This document shows positions 42,489-56,300 of a DNA stretch of 64,000 bases, piece after piece (positions within the stretch are counted from its first letter, which is position 1; each line of letters starts with the position of its first letter). The stretch covers positions 13,875,838-13,939,837 of the forward strand of contig OU452236.1 of the NCBI GenBank assembly GCA_911728455.2, written 5' to 3'. The DNA comes from Marthasterias glacialis (Eukaryota; Echinodermata; Asteroidea; Forcipulatida; Asteriidae). A program made the position numbers and the translations under genes. Below the pieces are notes generated by a model. That model was not told the origin of the DNA, did not search any database, and saw only the letters and a list, made by a program, of their open reading frames with translations.

Positions 42489-45400
42489 CATTGTATTTAC
42501 ATATTGTTCCCAGGAGTGTCTTGTCATGTTGTGTAACAAAAGTCTGGGCATGTGTGCAGTGCATAAATTAGAATAGCAGATGGTTTAAAATAAAGGCACT
42601 GATTTTCTAGTAAATGAAGCATACACTGTATAAGAAATAATTTGAAGTGGTTGTTTTGCGCGTTTGTGTTCACTTGGTAAGGTGGAGCAGATCATGCCAA
42701 TGCAGAATCCTGTCACCTGTGTTATAAATTTCATTATGTACCTTGCAACACCTTGAAGCTTCTAATGTATGGAAAAAAGTGACATTTACTTACAATGTGT
42801 ACAAGTGTCCAGATACTGCGTGAAACTTCTTTACACAAGTGAAGAAGTGAGAGTTATTGCTTAAAAGCTTCTAATATATCCTGTATGTGGGTGTGCATTC
42901 AATGGAACCCCTGGATTCTATGTCACACACGTCATTGCCGTTCCCCTTTGAAATGTTTTTTGTTGCATCTTGTTATTGTCTGTTTTTGAGTTGACCTATG
43001 ATGCTCTGCTCCTGATATGCATTTATAAGGGCTGGATCATCTTCCCGAGGAGTCATTTACAGCAGCAGTAATCACTGATGATGTCTCCATCTTCATCTGC
43101 TACTGTTTGGATTCGGCCTTCACTTCAGAATTCCAGTAATTTGTTAAACATACAGACAGTTTGGGAAAACGTCAAGCCATACTGATTATGCGAAACTTAA
43201 CTCTTCTGTTGTAATAATAAAGTTCAAGTTGTTTTGATGTGATGAGACTACTGGAAGCTTATCTGCAGTGTGTAAGATTGAGATTAGTTCCACAATCTTA
43301 AGAGGATGATGCAAGATACATAATAGTCACTGCTTTGTGATCTGTTTTCAACAGTGTATCGTTAACCATGAAAGCTCTGTCTCTTCTCAGATGTGGTCTC
43401 AAGTTTGTTTTGAGTAATGTTGCTTAGTACAATGTAGCTTCAAGTCAACTGTGGTTTACATGCATGAGGAATTTAAGATTGAGGATGGTTGAGGACCGCA
43501 AGGAGAAAAACAAGAGCATATTATTGGTATGTTTTTTGTATAGCCAGAGGTAGCTAAGAGTATTCTATTTCAGTATCTCTGGAAGGCAAATTACCAATTC
43601 CCCCAAGTTGTGCAACAACGCCTGGCTGTCATTACCTTCTGGACTCTGCAGTTCGTCTAAACAGACTCTGTTGAGGTCGTTCTTGGACCCAAATAACACC
43701 ATGTGAACCACTACAACAACAACAAGTGTCTACAAAATCTGCATCCTTTTCCCACTTTCCATTTTACGGATTCTACCCACAACAACACATTCTTAAAAAA
43801 AAAAAAATAATAAATTGATGTCAAGGTAAATCAGTGGTGTATTGCAGAGTGCATCATCAAAAGTATTTTGAAATTTGCCTGCAGCTTCCCTAACCAAAAC
43901 TGGGTCCATTTACAGCATTCAGTATTCCATTGTGGACAACCATGCTATGAATAACCTGCTATGTTCAATGCTAATGCGTTTGATCTTTGTCTTTGACTAC
44001 GCCATCATCACTTCAAGTGAATGCTCAAGAATTCTTTCTCGCGGATATTTTAAACAGCTCTGAGCATCTGACCTTTTCCCAGAGATATACTTCCGAGAAG
44101 CATTTTGAAGAAATTAGTCTGACCGCGAGAGTGCCAAAGTGTTTATTCTACGTCTGACATTCTTTGGAGGATACCCTCAGCGCTAACTCCTGTCATGAAA
44201 ATCCCTCCTCTCTGAAATCCTCAGAGTTGTTGTATTTACTTCACTCTGTATCTTCGCTCGAGTCATCAACATTGGTGAAATTGAACAGCATTACCCAAGA
44301 CGGCTGTAGCAAGTTTTCAGCATTCATGGATTTGTCCTTTTTCAGTGAATATCTTCACCGCTCTTTTACTGCACACACTTTATGCAGGCACATTAATGTG
44401 TACAGTCTGACAGAGTGAGAAGTGTACATGAGTAAGTCTGCGTGGCGTCTGAGTTGGGCTATTCTAAAAATGATATCACCTAGAACAGCATACCTTCATC
44501 CACCTGTACAGCATACATGTACACGTGTCTCTCAAATGACCATCCGTCTCTCGGGCAATTAACATTCATGCAATTTCTTCTCATGCTCTAAGGAGTTTTT
44601 TTCTTCTCTTCTCTTAAACTTTGAAATTTCTCAAGTTTCAAGTATTGGCTTCTCAGTTCTTATAAAATTTGATTGAGGAGCAACAATTTATCTTTTGGGT
44701 GAATTTTGTTCGCCCCATCCATTCAAACCCAACTGGGAATTTTGTACCAATTGCAAGCCATAAGGTGTTCTACTTGGAGGCAGCTTTGACCAGCCCTGTC
44801 ATCTGGCATGCCAGGGATCTGCCCATTTCTGGATGAGCACCCGGACTTGTTTCTCCTTCTCATGGTGTTAATTGTCGCATTGTATGCTGCATACTACGGA
44901 ATTTCTTGCATTATTGTTCACCTTCTGTCTCTAACAGGTTTGTGCTGAATACTTTCAATGTTTTTTTTTACAATGTATTGTTTTTGTATGTAAAACCAAA
45001 AACAAAGCATCCCGGACCATTTACCATTTTGAGTTAAAAACCCGCTTATTAAATGTTTACATACAATGACTATTTTTATTGATTTGTAGTTTACTTTTCC
45101 TACTGTATACAGTGAAGCGCACACTGATAACTTTTTAAGTAAGGCATGCGAGACTTTGCGAGAGTGAAATAAAAACAAAAGTTGTGTCCAAGTTTATACA
45201 TGTACCAGTTTATATCAGTACTGTTGTTAATGATCATTCTCACCCCAAAGTAAACATGTCAGCATTGATGAATGACAAGATAATTAAAAAAGGGTAACGT
45301 AAGTCATGTGGACAGACAGGATGGGCTGTAATTGTAAAGTGACACTGGTAAAACTTAATGTTGACTGATATTTTTTACTCACATCCTTTGATTTCAATAA

Positions 45401-45490
45401 TTAGTAGAAATACAAATTTGAATCATTCCTCTTGGTACTTAGACAATTAGAAGGTGATATACAACGTGTGTCACATTGACAGATAATTTG
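41900..45490. other. Long non-coding interval upstream of alpha-spectrin
   Basis: I found no exon with both borders and a recognisable product. It includes a (CA)n microsatellite at about 42447-42484 and an ACAACAACA stretch near 43709. It may hold a distal promoter or non-coding first exon of the spectrin gene, but I cannot point to one with confidence. Confidence 0.45.
42447..42484. repeat. (CA)n microsatellite
   Basis: About 18 uninterrupted CA units. Likely length-polymorphic. Confidence 0.95.
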
Positions 45491-45501
45491 GGACATAATT
45501 T

Positions 45502-45922
45502 CAGGGCTCAAATTTTACACTGGACCACAGGCCAGAGGCCAGTGATTTAAGCGTCAGGCCAGTAAACTCAAGACTGGACAAGTCCGGTGGTCTTGTGTTT
45601 TTCAATTGAATAATAATAAAACGTAACTCACTGTGTAATATCTTTGACAAAAAGAAACACGAGAAATGATGTTCGAAATGTGGCTTTGAATCTGATCAAT
45701 ATCTTTCAATTCTGTTGAGTATCAAAATACACTTACCCACAAGACAAATGAGACAAATCTTCTCTTAGTGCTTGTTCAAATAAAAACAGTTTCCATTTGA
45801 AACTCTGTAGAAAGTTCTTTCTCATTAAGATTCTGGTCTTGTAAAATAAATTCTGATCCGGTAAAAATATTGAGTTACAAGCCCTGCAGTCTTGTGGAAT
45901 TTTACCCCAAATTTGAGCCCTG
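45502..45922. mobile_element. MITE with CAGGGCTCAAATTT ends
   Basis: The left end CAGGGCTCAAATTTTAC pairs with the right end CCCCAAATTTGAGCCCTG in inverse orientation. The interior contains GGCCAG-rich blocks at the left. A fragment of the right end, with 'TTCGAGCCCTG', also occurs at about 16907-16963 in MAN1B1 intron 2. No clean target duplication was seen. Confidence 0.7.
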
Positions 45923-46474
45923 ATAATGTCTTTCCATGTGACGTTAATACAGTTTCAATAAAACCCTATAATTTCTTAAGTAATCAGAAATTATGTCTTG
46001 GTTTTGGCTTGTAGGTATCCATGATTTCTTTAAGGATAAAGAAATTACATGTGGGAGAGGAAAAAAGTGTTTGTTCAACTTTAAAACCACCTTGATGAAA
46101 CTACAGTATGTCTGTTCCCTGACAAACATTACAATCTTAAAGATTATCTCTATCAGATTCTTGGAGACTCGTAACATTGTCTTAATTTTTAAGAGCAAGC
46201 CTCAAATGCTTTTTGAATGAACACAGCGAACATAATCAGCAAAATCGTTAACCATCACCATGTTGTAAAACCTAAAAATGTCCACCAATTGTATACATTT
46301 ATTGTGGATAGATCCACAAAGTCCATGTTGTAGATGGTTAGACGTTGTACATGAAGTTTTGACCATTTGAAATTTCAAGTTAAAATCTAGCTTATTCTTT
46401 AGCTTATTTAATGTTTACAGACGGTGACTTTTTCAGTGAGTAGTATTTTTCCCCCCATATGGTTACTGTATTAA

Positions 46475-46770
46475 CCCTAAATCTTTAGAAACCATACCAA
46501 ATCCACCAAAATCAATCAATTGTTGGACAGTCAGTTATCATTATGCAACTGTACTGAATCGATCATAATCAACCAGTGCACTTAGTACTAAAAAATCCTT
46601 TAAAAATGTTCTAAAGGGGTGAAAGACAGGTCAACTCCAATCAAAATCAACCAGGATTTCATATGCTGAAAGACCAACTCCATCAAAATCAACCAAATGT
46701 TTCAATCTGGCGGTGTACTGGATAAATCAAAATCAAGCAAAATCAGCCGATTGATTTTGATCCGTTAGGG
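46475..46770. mobile_element. TTAA-flanked MITE with CCCTAA ends (piggyBac-like)
   Basis: TTAA at 46471-46474 and 46771-46774 flank a 296-bp element starting CCCTAAA and ending GTTAGGG. The body holds repeated 'AAAATCAACCA' and 'CCGATTGATTTTG' blocks. A second, more degraded copy lies at 24523-24792. The TTAA duplication with CCC termini is the piggyBac pattern; no transposase is present. Confidence 0.82.
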
Positions 46771-46799
46771 TTAATGTACATGTAATACACATGGTGTAC

Positions 46800-49700
46800 T
46801 GAACATGTTGTTTAGTATAATCCATAAAACATTGAGTACAGTATTGAGTACAACATTGAGTACAGTATTCAACTTAGTGATTCTTAGGATATGTATGAAT
46901 TATACATTAATGACATGTATGTGTCAGGGATTTGAATTTTTTTAAATTTTGAACTGACAATCGAAAATTTAATTTGGAAACAATTTGAAACAATGTCATC
47001 TTTACAATTCAATCAGAGGCCTTCCTGTTACATGTAAATGTAAAAATGAATTAATTAGATAAGGTTTGGATGCCAAATTTTGCGAGAAAAAAAGGCAAAA
47101 CAAAACAAGAAATCAACATTGCCACTTGGACTGCACAATCTACATGCAGAGAAAAAACAGGTATGCTGTATGTACAGGCCATACCCAGCTGTAACAAGAT
47201 TACTTAGTTACAATCGCTCATTATTGCGAATTGATAATTTAATATATTAAGATCATGCCACTGGGATAGGGAATAATAACCGCAAAACTGCAGAATCAAT
47301 ATGTCTTATTCACAGACGGTGAAAACATACCCCTCAGAATGCCTCCAGCCTGACTGACAATGAGCCGTTGCTAAGTTACCAATTCATGAAATGACGATGT
47401 CACGAGAAGAAAATGTTCTGTCTTTGTACGTGGCAAATTATTTGAAATTGTTCTGATCAATTCCTGAATCTGTTTTTGTGTTTTCATTTCTGTGATGTAG
47501 GCCTAAACAACTATCAATTTACTGTAGAATGAGTCACTTTTTTTATCCTAAGTTTGCAAACTTTTCTGACCTGACAAGTTATAGTTAGTAATAGTATAAA
47601 ATTTGTTTCATTCGCATATTTGTGACTTGTATTTTGTACCCAAGTTTCTTTATAAAACTTTCCAAATTCTAACCTCGACAAATGCTTGCTCTTTGCCATA
47701 TTGCCATAAATGTATATAACAATAACGAAAAGAAACATTGCCTCCCCTCGGTCAAAAAGAAAATAAATTAATAATAAATTAGTAAGAAATGAATTTAAAA
47801 AATCAAATATTAACTCTATATTTTTAACAACCTCCTCCCTTACCATTAAAGTATTATAAGTAAAGCCAAATGTCTAGAAGTTTGACCAATAGAAAGTGTA
47901 CTACCACATGTATTTATGAGTATGTTAGATCTTTTTTCATTTGGTCACCTTGTTTTAAAAATGTGCATTTTGACATGTGTGACATTTGTGGTTGAATTGC
48001 CAATTAGGAATACATAGTAGGAGGAATAAGTGGATGCATTCCAGGAGAGCACAATATTTTAATTTTAGTTTTACATTGTATGTGTGTATACGGACCAAGT
48101 AGAGCTTATGCGTAATTGCTAGAACTTAAGAATAAAATTCCTAGAAAATTAATCCCCGAACTGCATGTACCGTGCCCTATTAATGCAACGCTTAAATTAT
48201 CTAGGGCCCTCATTAAAATATGAGCTATTGAGTTTGACTTGTAGTGAATAGGCTGCATTTCTGAGCTGGTCCCTGATCAAATTTGACCTTGCTGGTTCAG
48301 ACTGCCTCACCCTCACACACACATAGGGTTGTGCAAGGGAGCATTATGAATGCACGCTGTGAGGTTTGCATCCACTGCAGTCTGGTTGGGAGATTATAAT
48401 ATAGTTGGGTGTTGGCTCATGAATTTTTTCCCAAGCTGTGCGGCTGGCTGTGTATCGGGTGATACTCTCTCTTGGACGGAATTGAATTTTAGAGGCTGAC
48501 TACTCTGTAGGTGAGGTAGGAAGATCAGTTTTTGGCTTGTTCCTCATGGATTTTATTTGATGCTGTTGGCATTTTTGGTTGAAGAAATCCTTGTAGGTAA
48601 GAGTGCACTTTGGTGTGGTTGTGACATTGGTGCTTTTGTTGAATACTGGGATACTCTTTCATGTCATGTTGACTGGAGATTTTGTGTATGTACTGTGTAT
48701 CGTTTAACATGGCAGCTGGATACTTAAGACGAGTTCTTCTTGAGAATTTTCCTTCATGCAGGGCAAGGCCACTACTATTGAGAAAAAAGCACTAGACTAT
48801 CATTTGAATCTGCCATTAGAATACCACAGAGTATCGTGGAGTTTGTTTAATTTGGATTATATGTAGGACTACCATGACCAAACAGGCCTAACTGAAATCT
48901 GTATTCAATGTCAGACCCGTGTGTTCTTTTATTTTTAAATGCAAAAAAAAAATGTTGGTATTTAGTACACATTCAAAGGGTGAATACTCTTCGTGGTACA
49001 TTACATAATTTACCACCGGATGATTTTATTTTAAAAAATGCAGTTTTACCTGTGATGTGCATTATTTCAAACAATTGCAATTTGTTTTCCACATTCTTGT
49101 CAAGTACAATGAAATAATTATGTGTAAGCCTAGAAAATCAATGTGTTTGGAACCTTCTGTTTATGCATGACTGCAGCTTATTTATCAGTTGTTTGTAAAT
49201 TATTCTACGGTTAATGCTTTTCCCATCTGTAACAAACCCATTAAGGATATCCTGAATTAGTTAGAGATATAGGTTGTAGACATCCTGCCACTCATCATAC
49301 ATTGCAAGGCATGCACCTTTTCAGCTGATCGGCAGATTTCCTTTTTAAAAATTTGTTCCCTCTCTTCTCCCTTTTTATTATTGTTTTTATTGGTTTATTA
49401 AAATGCAACATTGCCGCCCAAAGGCTGAATTGCATTCAAGGTGTACGGCAAAATTCATCACACAGAATTAAAATGGCAAACATTACAAGTTCTTTACAAG
49501 GCTATAATAATGCATAGGAATATAAAATTAAAAATATGAAGTAGCATGGTATTTTACATTAAAGAACACCAGAGATAAATGAGGCTAAACGGTTAACTAG
49601 GAAGGAATGCAGCTGTTTTTGTACTGGTTTGTCCAGCGCTTACTGAACAGAGTTCGTCAGAATTTCTCATTTTAAATAAATCGTACTTGTACAGTAGACC

Positions 49701-50350
49701 AAACTTTGTGAAACAGATTTCTTAGTCAAGTCTTAGTCGAAAAACAGAATGCATTGCATGAAGTTTTGGCTGTTCACATGTACATGCAGCAGAACTTGGG
49801 AGTGGTACATGTACAACGTACACGTATGTATGTGTAGTTTTGCTCTGTGTTAAATTGACACAACATGTACAGTATATAGTTTAAGTGTTGAAGTCCAAAC
49901 TCATTATCATTGTGACTCATAAGCTGTCTAAGGTTTGAATTAATGACGTGTGAAGCGGAACAGAGCTGGGCAGAATTTATATCCCCAATTGCATGAATTA
50001 CATCCACACAGAAGGCTACCCAATCACTGAATCAGTTGATCTAAGTTTTATGAAATGTTATCCATTTATAATTTTTTTTGTATGTACCGTTTGTACATAT
50101 TTTGTAAATAAATTCATGCTAATGTTTTAAATTGAAAAAGGAATTTAAAATCCAACCAACTCTGCCAAACTGATTATACTACACTATTTTAGAGTGTAAT
50201 TTACATACATTGTACCTCACAAAATGCTAGGTTTGCTGGCCATATTTGTTGTTGCAGTATTTCAAATACTGAAATTATATTTATCAGGAAAACATTTCAA
50301 GCGGTATGCAGTTTTTAAATTCAGAACAAAATTAATTTTTTGTTAATTGC
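46800..50350. other. 5' region of alpha-spectrin, no coding exon seen
   Basis: This interval most likely contains intron and non-coding leader of the spectrin gene, because the first coding exon starts with a splice acceptor at 50352. Donor-like TGTAG|GTGAGG (about 48510) and TTGTAG|GTAAGA (about 48597) sites end a relatively GC-rich stretch (about 48170-48600) that could be a leader exon; neither can be proven from sequence. 49370-49560 resembles a reversed LINE tail. Confidence 0.35.
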
Positions 50351-50391
50351 AGGTAAGCCGAGACTGAAAAACCCACACGACAGCCGCCGAC

Positions 50392-53300
50392 ATGACGGAG
50401 AGGGGAGAGATTAAAATTTTAGAGACTGCGGATGACATCCAGGAACGTCGTTTCCAGGTCATCCACCACTATGAGGAGTTCAAGAGACTTGCTCGGGAGA
50501 GGCGCGAGAAGTTGGAAGCGGCAAGGCGCTTCCAGTTCTTCAAGCGGGATGCCGACGAATTGGAGACATGGATTCTGGAGAAGTTGCAGACAGCTTCGGA
50601 CGAAAGCTTCAGAGATCCAGTCAATCTACAGGTTTGTACATGTAACAGAAACAAATTATTTCATCATCTAAAATTCAATTAATTTCTTTGTTACCAACAG
50701 CAGGTAACAGGATGTCATCAAAACAGTACTTTTAAGCAAAAAGTCTCTGGCAAAGAAGGAAAATGCTGTTTTTACAATTGATAATTTATTTTTCAGTGGA
50801 CCTTTTCCAATTGAGATACTCTGGTTTGGTAACTTATCACAAAAGAGCCCACCACTAGAACTTGAAAACAATTTATACTCACTTTGTTAAACCATTTTCA
50901 AAGTTTGCAATAAGCTTGGATATTCTGGTTGTAGAGTACTACACATTCTACTGTGCTTTTTGTGTGCAATGTCTAAACGGCTTCACTGAAAAGCCTTGAG
51001 CACTGTTCTATGAAAAAAAAGTTGTATCGATCAATGTCTGCACATTAAGTCTTGAATCTCTTTTATATGTACTTCTACATATTAACTTTTTAAACTACTG
51101 CTCCCCAGTGGGTTTGATTTTGCCTAAATGTATACCCAAACAATTTCCTTTGCTGATTCAAAAACACCTTTAAAATTTGATTTGCTCAAAGTAATTTATT
51201 TGTGGCTGATTTAATATGAAAACTGGTTCTAAATTAAAGGGGGGAACTCTGACAGTGTGTTAGACACAATGTTTCAGAGAACATTTTTTTAACGGGTTCG
51301 TGCACTTCCTTACATTTGGAAGGTTTTTTAATTTTCAGTTTTAAGTTACACTTTAATTAATGTTCTAATTAATATGTCATTATTCCTTTCCATACATTGC
51401 AGGATGTAAGACACCTTAGAAATCTTAAGGTATGACAGGCCCATTACCCATGGTGTACCAATGTACAATCATGTAAACCTGTGCAGCAATCCCACATTAA
51501 TGTAGATCAGTCATTTTTATTACAGCACTTTTTTTCAGCATTGTTGATTCCCGTTAAGTAGAAATTGGGGTGGGGTCGGGTATCAAGGGGATTTACCCAT
51601 GTGGCTCAGCAGTAACACTTTTTTTTCAGTATTCACTGTTAAATTTTCTGCTTCGCATTGTCTCTGCCAAATTTTCATATTTTTTTTTGCATGAATTTTT
51701 ATTTTATTTGTTTGATGAACTTGGCCAGCTTTTCACTTCAAACTTTCTGCACTGTAATTCTTTGTTTACTCTTGTTTACTACATGTATGTGTTGAATGCA
51801 TTACATTACAACCAAGCCTGCAACCCCCCATTAGAAACATAAACAAAATTTACGATAGTAATATTAATAATAGTAAGATGAAATTAAAACAAATTTATAA
51901 ATTAATAAATAAATAGAAATAACTTTAAGAATAATGGGAGTGATGGTATAAAAAGGGAGCAAGAAATTAAAAATAAAAGTACCTGTGCTTGTTAAATACA
52001 GATCCTCCCCTCTCCGAAAGAAATTCCTTTGATACCTCTGAACTAATCAAGCATGAGGAAACCCTCCATTTGGAAAAACCTAATGATTTCTGCATGATTT
52101 CCTTGATTTTACTTTCCCAGTCAACTTCTATTGAAAAAGCATAATGGTCCCCAGCACACATTTTGTTGAATGGAACTATTTTATGTGATGTGCAAATTTC
52201 TGAATGTATAAAAAAAAACTACGATTGTACACATGTACATATGTGTACCTATGTAGATTGACAGATTGCATGTACATATGTAGTTTGATCTATCACTTGG
52301 ACTGTCTTGCACCTCCATGCTTGCACTTACTCAAGATGCAGCAGACAAATCTCTGACAGTGACAATGTCACTCTTGAACTTGTCATCATATTTATTTTTC
52401 CATTTGCTTTTTCAGTGACAGACAACAATGGTTTGTGATTCTAGCTTTATAAATATTTGTAAACATTTAATTGTAGATGATGCTGTTTTGTTTACTTTTT
52501 TGTTAACTGCTGTATATGTACAATGTGTATTATCTTCAAGCAAACTTGAATCCTTGATTCTGATTCGTTGATCCATGGCAACAACAGTGTGATATTCGAT
52601 GCCGTGTCATGGCCGAGCGGTCAAGCGCACTAAGACTCAAGCTCTGACGTTTCTGATCAGCAGAGTGCGGGTTCGAGACCTGGTCTTAAGCAAGACACCT
52701 TTAACGATTATCCCTTCGTCATTTGGATGGGACGTAAAGCCGGAGGTCCCGTGTGTTGTGTAACACACCTAAAAGAACCCAGTACACTTATCGTTAAGAG
52801 AAGGGGCTTGCCCCTGTGTTTTCTGGTATGGTTGGCTGCAGATTGCACCACATCACCTTGTTTACCATTACATGGTGCTATGTAAATAAATGTGCATATT
52901 GGAACATAGCTCCACATACATTGTAGAAAAAATAATGAGCGCTTTCAGACACCCCAAGCGTTATAAAAACTTATTATTTTTAGTATTACTATTAGTATTG
53001 TGCCATTCTAACTCCATATTTTGCGCCATTTTAAACTGCGTCAAGTTTGCTTGAAGATAAATTCGTTATCACATGCATGCTTGAGGAATACAGAAAAGTA
53101 TGGCATCTCTGTGTCCTTTGGCCTCGTTGGATATGGGATGCAGAAGCAATATAATTGTCTGTATTCCAGGATCATGGGTGTGATAACTGATATATTGTCA
53201 TCTTTATACTTTTAACAGCTTTGACCTTAGAAAGCAAAAGCTTCGTTGTCCACATTCTTAGAAATTAATTGAGGACAACTTTTAACTGCAAATGAAAATT

Positions 53301-56300
53301 CACTTTTTCAGAATAAAGGTCATCCTACAGAGTAGATGTGTTTAAATCACTTTCAAAATGTAGTTAAATACAAATACACAACTCATTGTATAAAGAGTGT
53401 TCACCAATATCTCACCACTATTTGCATACGTGTAAACAAACTCCTTCATGTAAGTATCACAAAAGTATACGTAAGTTTGTACAGTACATGTACATGTACA
53501 GTGCGTGCTTTGATAACAATCTTTTGAATCATTTTTGTTTTGAGGCAGGAAATTTGTAACAAAATTTGTGTGGGATTAATTTTGGGATAGATTATACATG
53601 TAGCACTACAAAATTCTTAGCTCTAAACTTCTGCCCCAAGGTTGAATCGAAGCTTGCCTTGCACATCCATTGTAGATATCATTTATTTTTGGCACTACAT
53701 TTGACAGAAGACAGTGATCGGTGCGCTGCCAAAGTTGAGTTCCCTCTGAAGACTGGATGTACTGTACATCATAAAATTAATAATATTTAATACAACGGAT
53801 GTATTCCATTGATTCTATTGCACATCTTCATCTGAAAAAAAGAAAAGAAAAATGGGGGGTTCAACTGTATTTTTCGTACAAAGTAGCATGTAAATTACAG
53901 GTACTTGATGTTGTGTTTCTGTCATCTGCATGTAGTCTTCTTAATCTTAAGGAATATGATTGCTCTCTTGGTATTTAGGGCAAGCTCCAGAAGCACCAGG
54001 CTTTCGAGGCTGAAGTGATCGCCCACAGCAATGCCATCGAGCAGCTGGATGATTGCGGAAATGCCATGATCCAAGAACAACACTTTGCCTCTGATGTCAT
54101 CGAGGTAAGTTATCGGATCAAAGGCTTCGACGCTTGGCATATCTCCTTCATCAAGTGAAGTTAAACTTGACCTAGTATGTTTGTGGTATGTAATCAGAGG
54201 CCATGTTCATTGAGCTGACCTGCAATTGTTATGATTTACTCTGACCACTGTCAGTGGGCTACTTACTAGAAGATTGGAAACTAGTCACAAACAACACATT
54301 GCGTTGTGTTTTGCCAGTAGACTATTTCTACCAAGCAGACACTTTCAGTTCAATCTAATTTAAAATTATTGTCATGTTTAAAACATGAAGATTGGTTTTC
54401 CAGTGAACGTCAGAAATGTACATAAAAATTTTAAAAACACGGTCAAAAATCGGGGGAGAAGCGATTATTCAAAGTTTAGCAAACTTGTGTGCTTAGTAGC
54501 TCTGAATCTTGAGACATAGTCTCAACTGGAATGACAATTGGAATTCTTAAGCTTATATGTTTTCCGTTGATAGGCACGACTTATTGAGCTTCATCGTCTG
54601 TGGGACCTGCTACTGTCCAAGCTCCGTGAGAAGGGTATCAAGCTCCTTCAGGCCCAAAAACTGGTCCACTTCCTTAGAGAATGGGAAGAAGTCATGTTCT
54701 GGATCAGAGACAAGGTCAGTGGAAGGAATTTCTGTATTAATTGTTAAGTTGATGTGCAATATTTATTTTCAGCAGTTTAAAATTTGTCCGTAATCTTTTT
54801 GAGTTGGTTTGATATTTCGCCCCTTTGCTACATGAAATGGGTATTTTATTTGTGCAGAAAAGGGCAGTTGTGGGTTTCTTCCAGCATCCACAAACCCATG
54901 ACTACATGCACTTTCCAAGGAAATCAGTTGTGGACGACTTGAATGAGTTAATACAACATAGAATTATTTTGTTTGGACTGCACACCTCTTGGTCAATGTA
55001 GAGTGGATCAACAACTGTAGGGTTTACCTTAGTTTGATTAAAAGAGCCAACATTTCCAGTGCACATTATTAGAAATCTTAAATCATCATCTAACTGTTTT
55101 GAAATCTAGGAAACATTTGCCTCCTCTGTGGAAACCGGTCTGGACTTGGAACACGTTGAAGTCCTCCAGAAGAAATTTGATGAGTTCCAGAAGGATTTGA
55201 CAGCGCACGAGGACCGTGTGTCTGACGTCAACTCTGAGGCCAACACTCTCCTCTCTGAGGAGCATCCTGAGAGCGAGACCATCCGCTCCAAGCAGGAGGA
55301 GATGAATGAGGCATGGGAGCGTCTGAAGAGACTTGCCATCATCAGACAGGAGAAGTTGTTTGGAGCTATGGAGATACAGCGCTTCAACAGGTATGGACTG
55401 TTTGTTGGGAATTTTATCAGGAGTCTTTTAACAAGTGCATTCAGATGCCTTAATAGTATACTTCAACCTTTGCACATTAGAGCCGTGATATTCCTGAAGG
55501 TTAACGACTCGCAACAAATTTGGGGCACATGTAGAACATGAAGGAATCATACTTAGTGTCTGCAGATTTACATATCTGCAGATTTACTGTCCTTGACCTC
55601 TACCAGTCTGCTTTACCAGATTACAGCATTCATACTTCTTAAGAGGCCAGGTTTCTCTTGCTTTCGGCCACATAGATTTGTCTTGGGACTTCAAACCCTG
55701 TTTTCAGTTATTGGCATGTCGTGGCCGAGCGGTCTAGCTCTTCGAACAAAAGTTTTGGTGGCTAGGTCACCGGAGTTTGGTTTTGAATCCTGTGCGTGAC
55801 ACATGTGTCCTTGAGTAAAAAACTTAACTATAATTGCTTCTCATCACCGAGGAGTAAATGGTACCTGCAAGGATAGTGATGGTTGATGTGAATGATTAGC
55901 AACCTGTGTGCTGATTTGGCTGCTGGTGCTGCATACTCCTAAGGAATAGAGATCATTTAGGAATGCTTGGGGCCCTATGAACATGGGGTAATAATACTGT
56001 AAGGTGCTCTGAGAGGCCTACTTGACTTGGTAAAGGGCACAATAAAGACACAAAATGTTAGTTATTGTACTTTCTCTAAAAGTACAGTATGCCTATTTTC
56101 ATTTAGTTATTATTCTCTTCCAATTGTGATTTTTTTTAATCTTACCAATAATCTTGTCCGCCCCAGGGATGCTGATGAGACCATCAGCTGGATCAGCGAG
56201 AAAGATTCCATTCTGTCTTCAGATGACTACGGTCGGGACTTGGCCAGCGTGCAGGCGCTGCAACGCAAACACGATGGCATCGAGCGAGATCTGAATGCCT

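Noticed and set aside
42351-42536. Open frame containing a poly(Thr-His) stretch
   Set aside because: Produced by reading through the (CA)n microsatellite.
44164-44418. Plus-strand open frame of 84 codons
   Set aside because: Composition is compatible with chance; neither strand shows splice-bounded coding sequence there.
52603-52690. tRNA gene-like segments (also at 2.1, 8.0, 8.5, 21.2 and 55.7 kb)
   Set aside because: Boxes A and B are recognisable, but acceptor stems do not pair cleanly and SINE bodies follow; these are tRNA-derived SINE heads, not tRNA genes.
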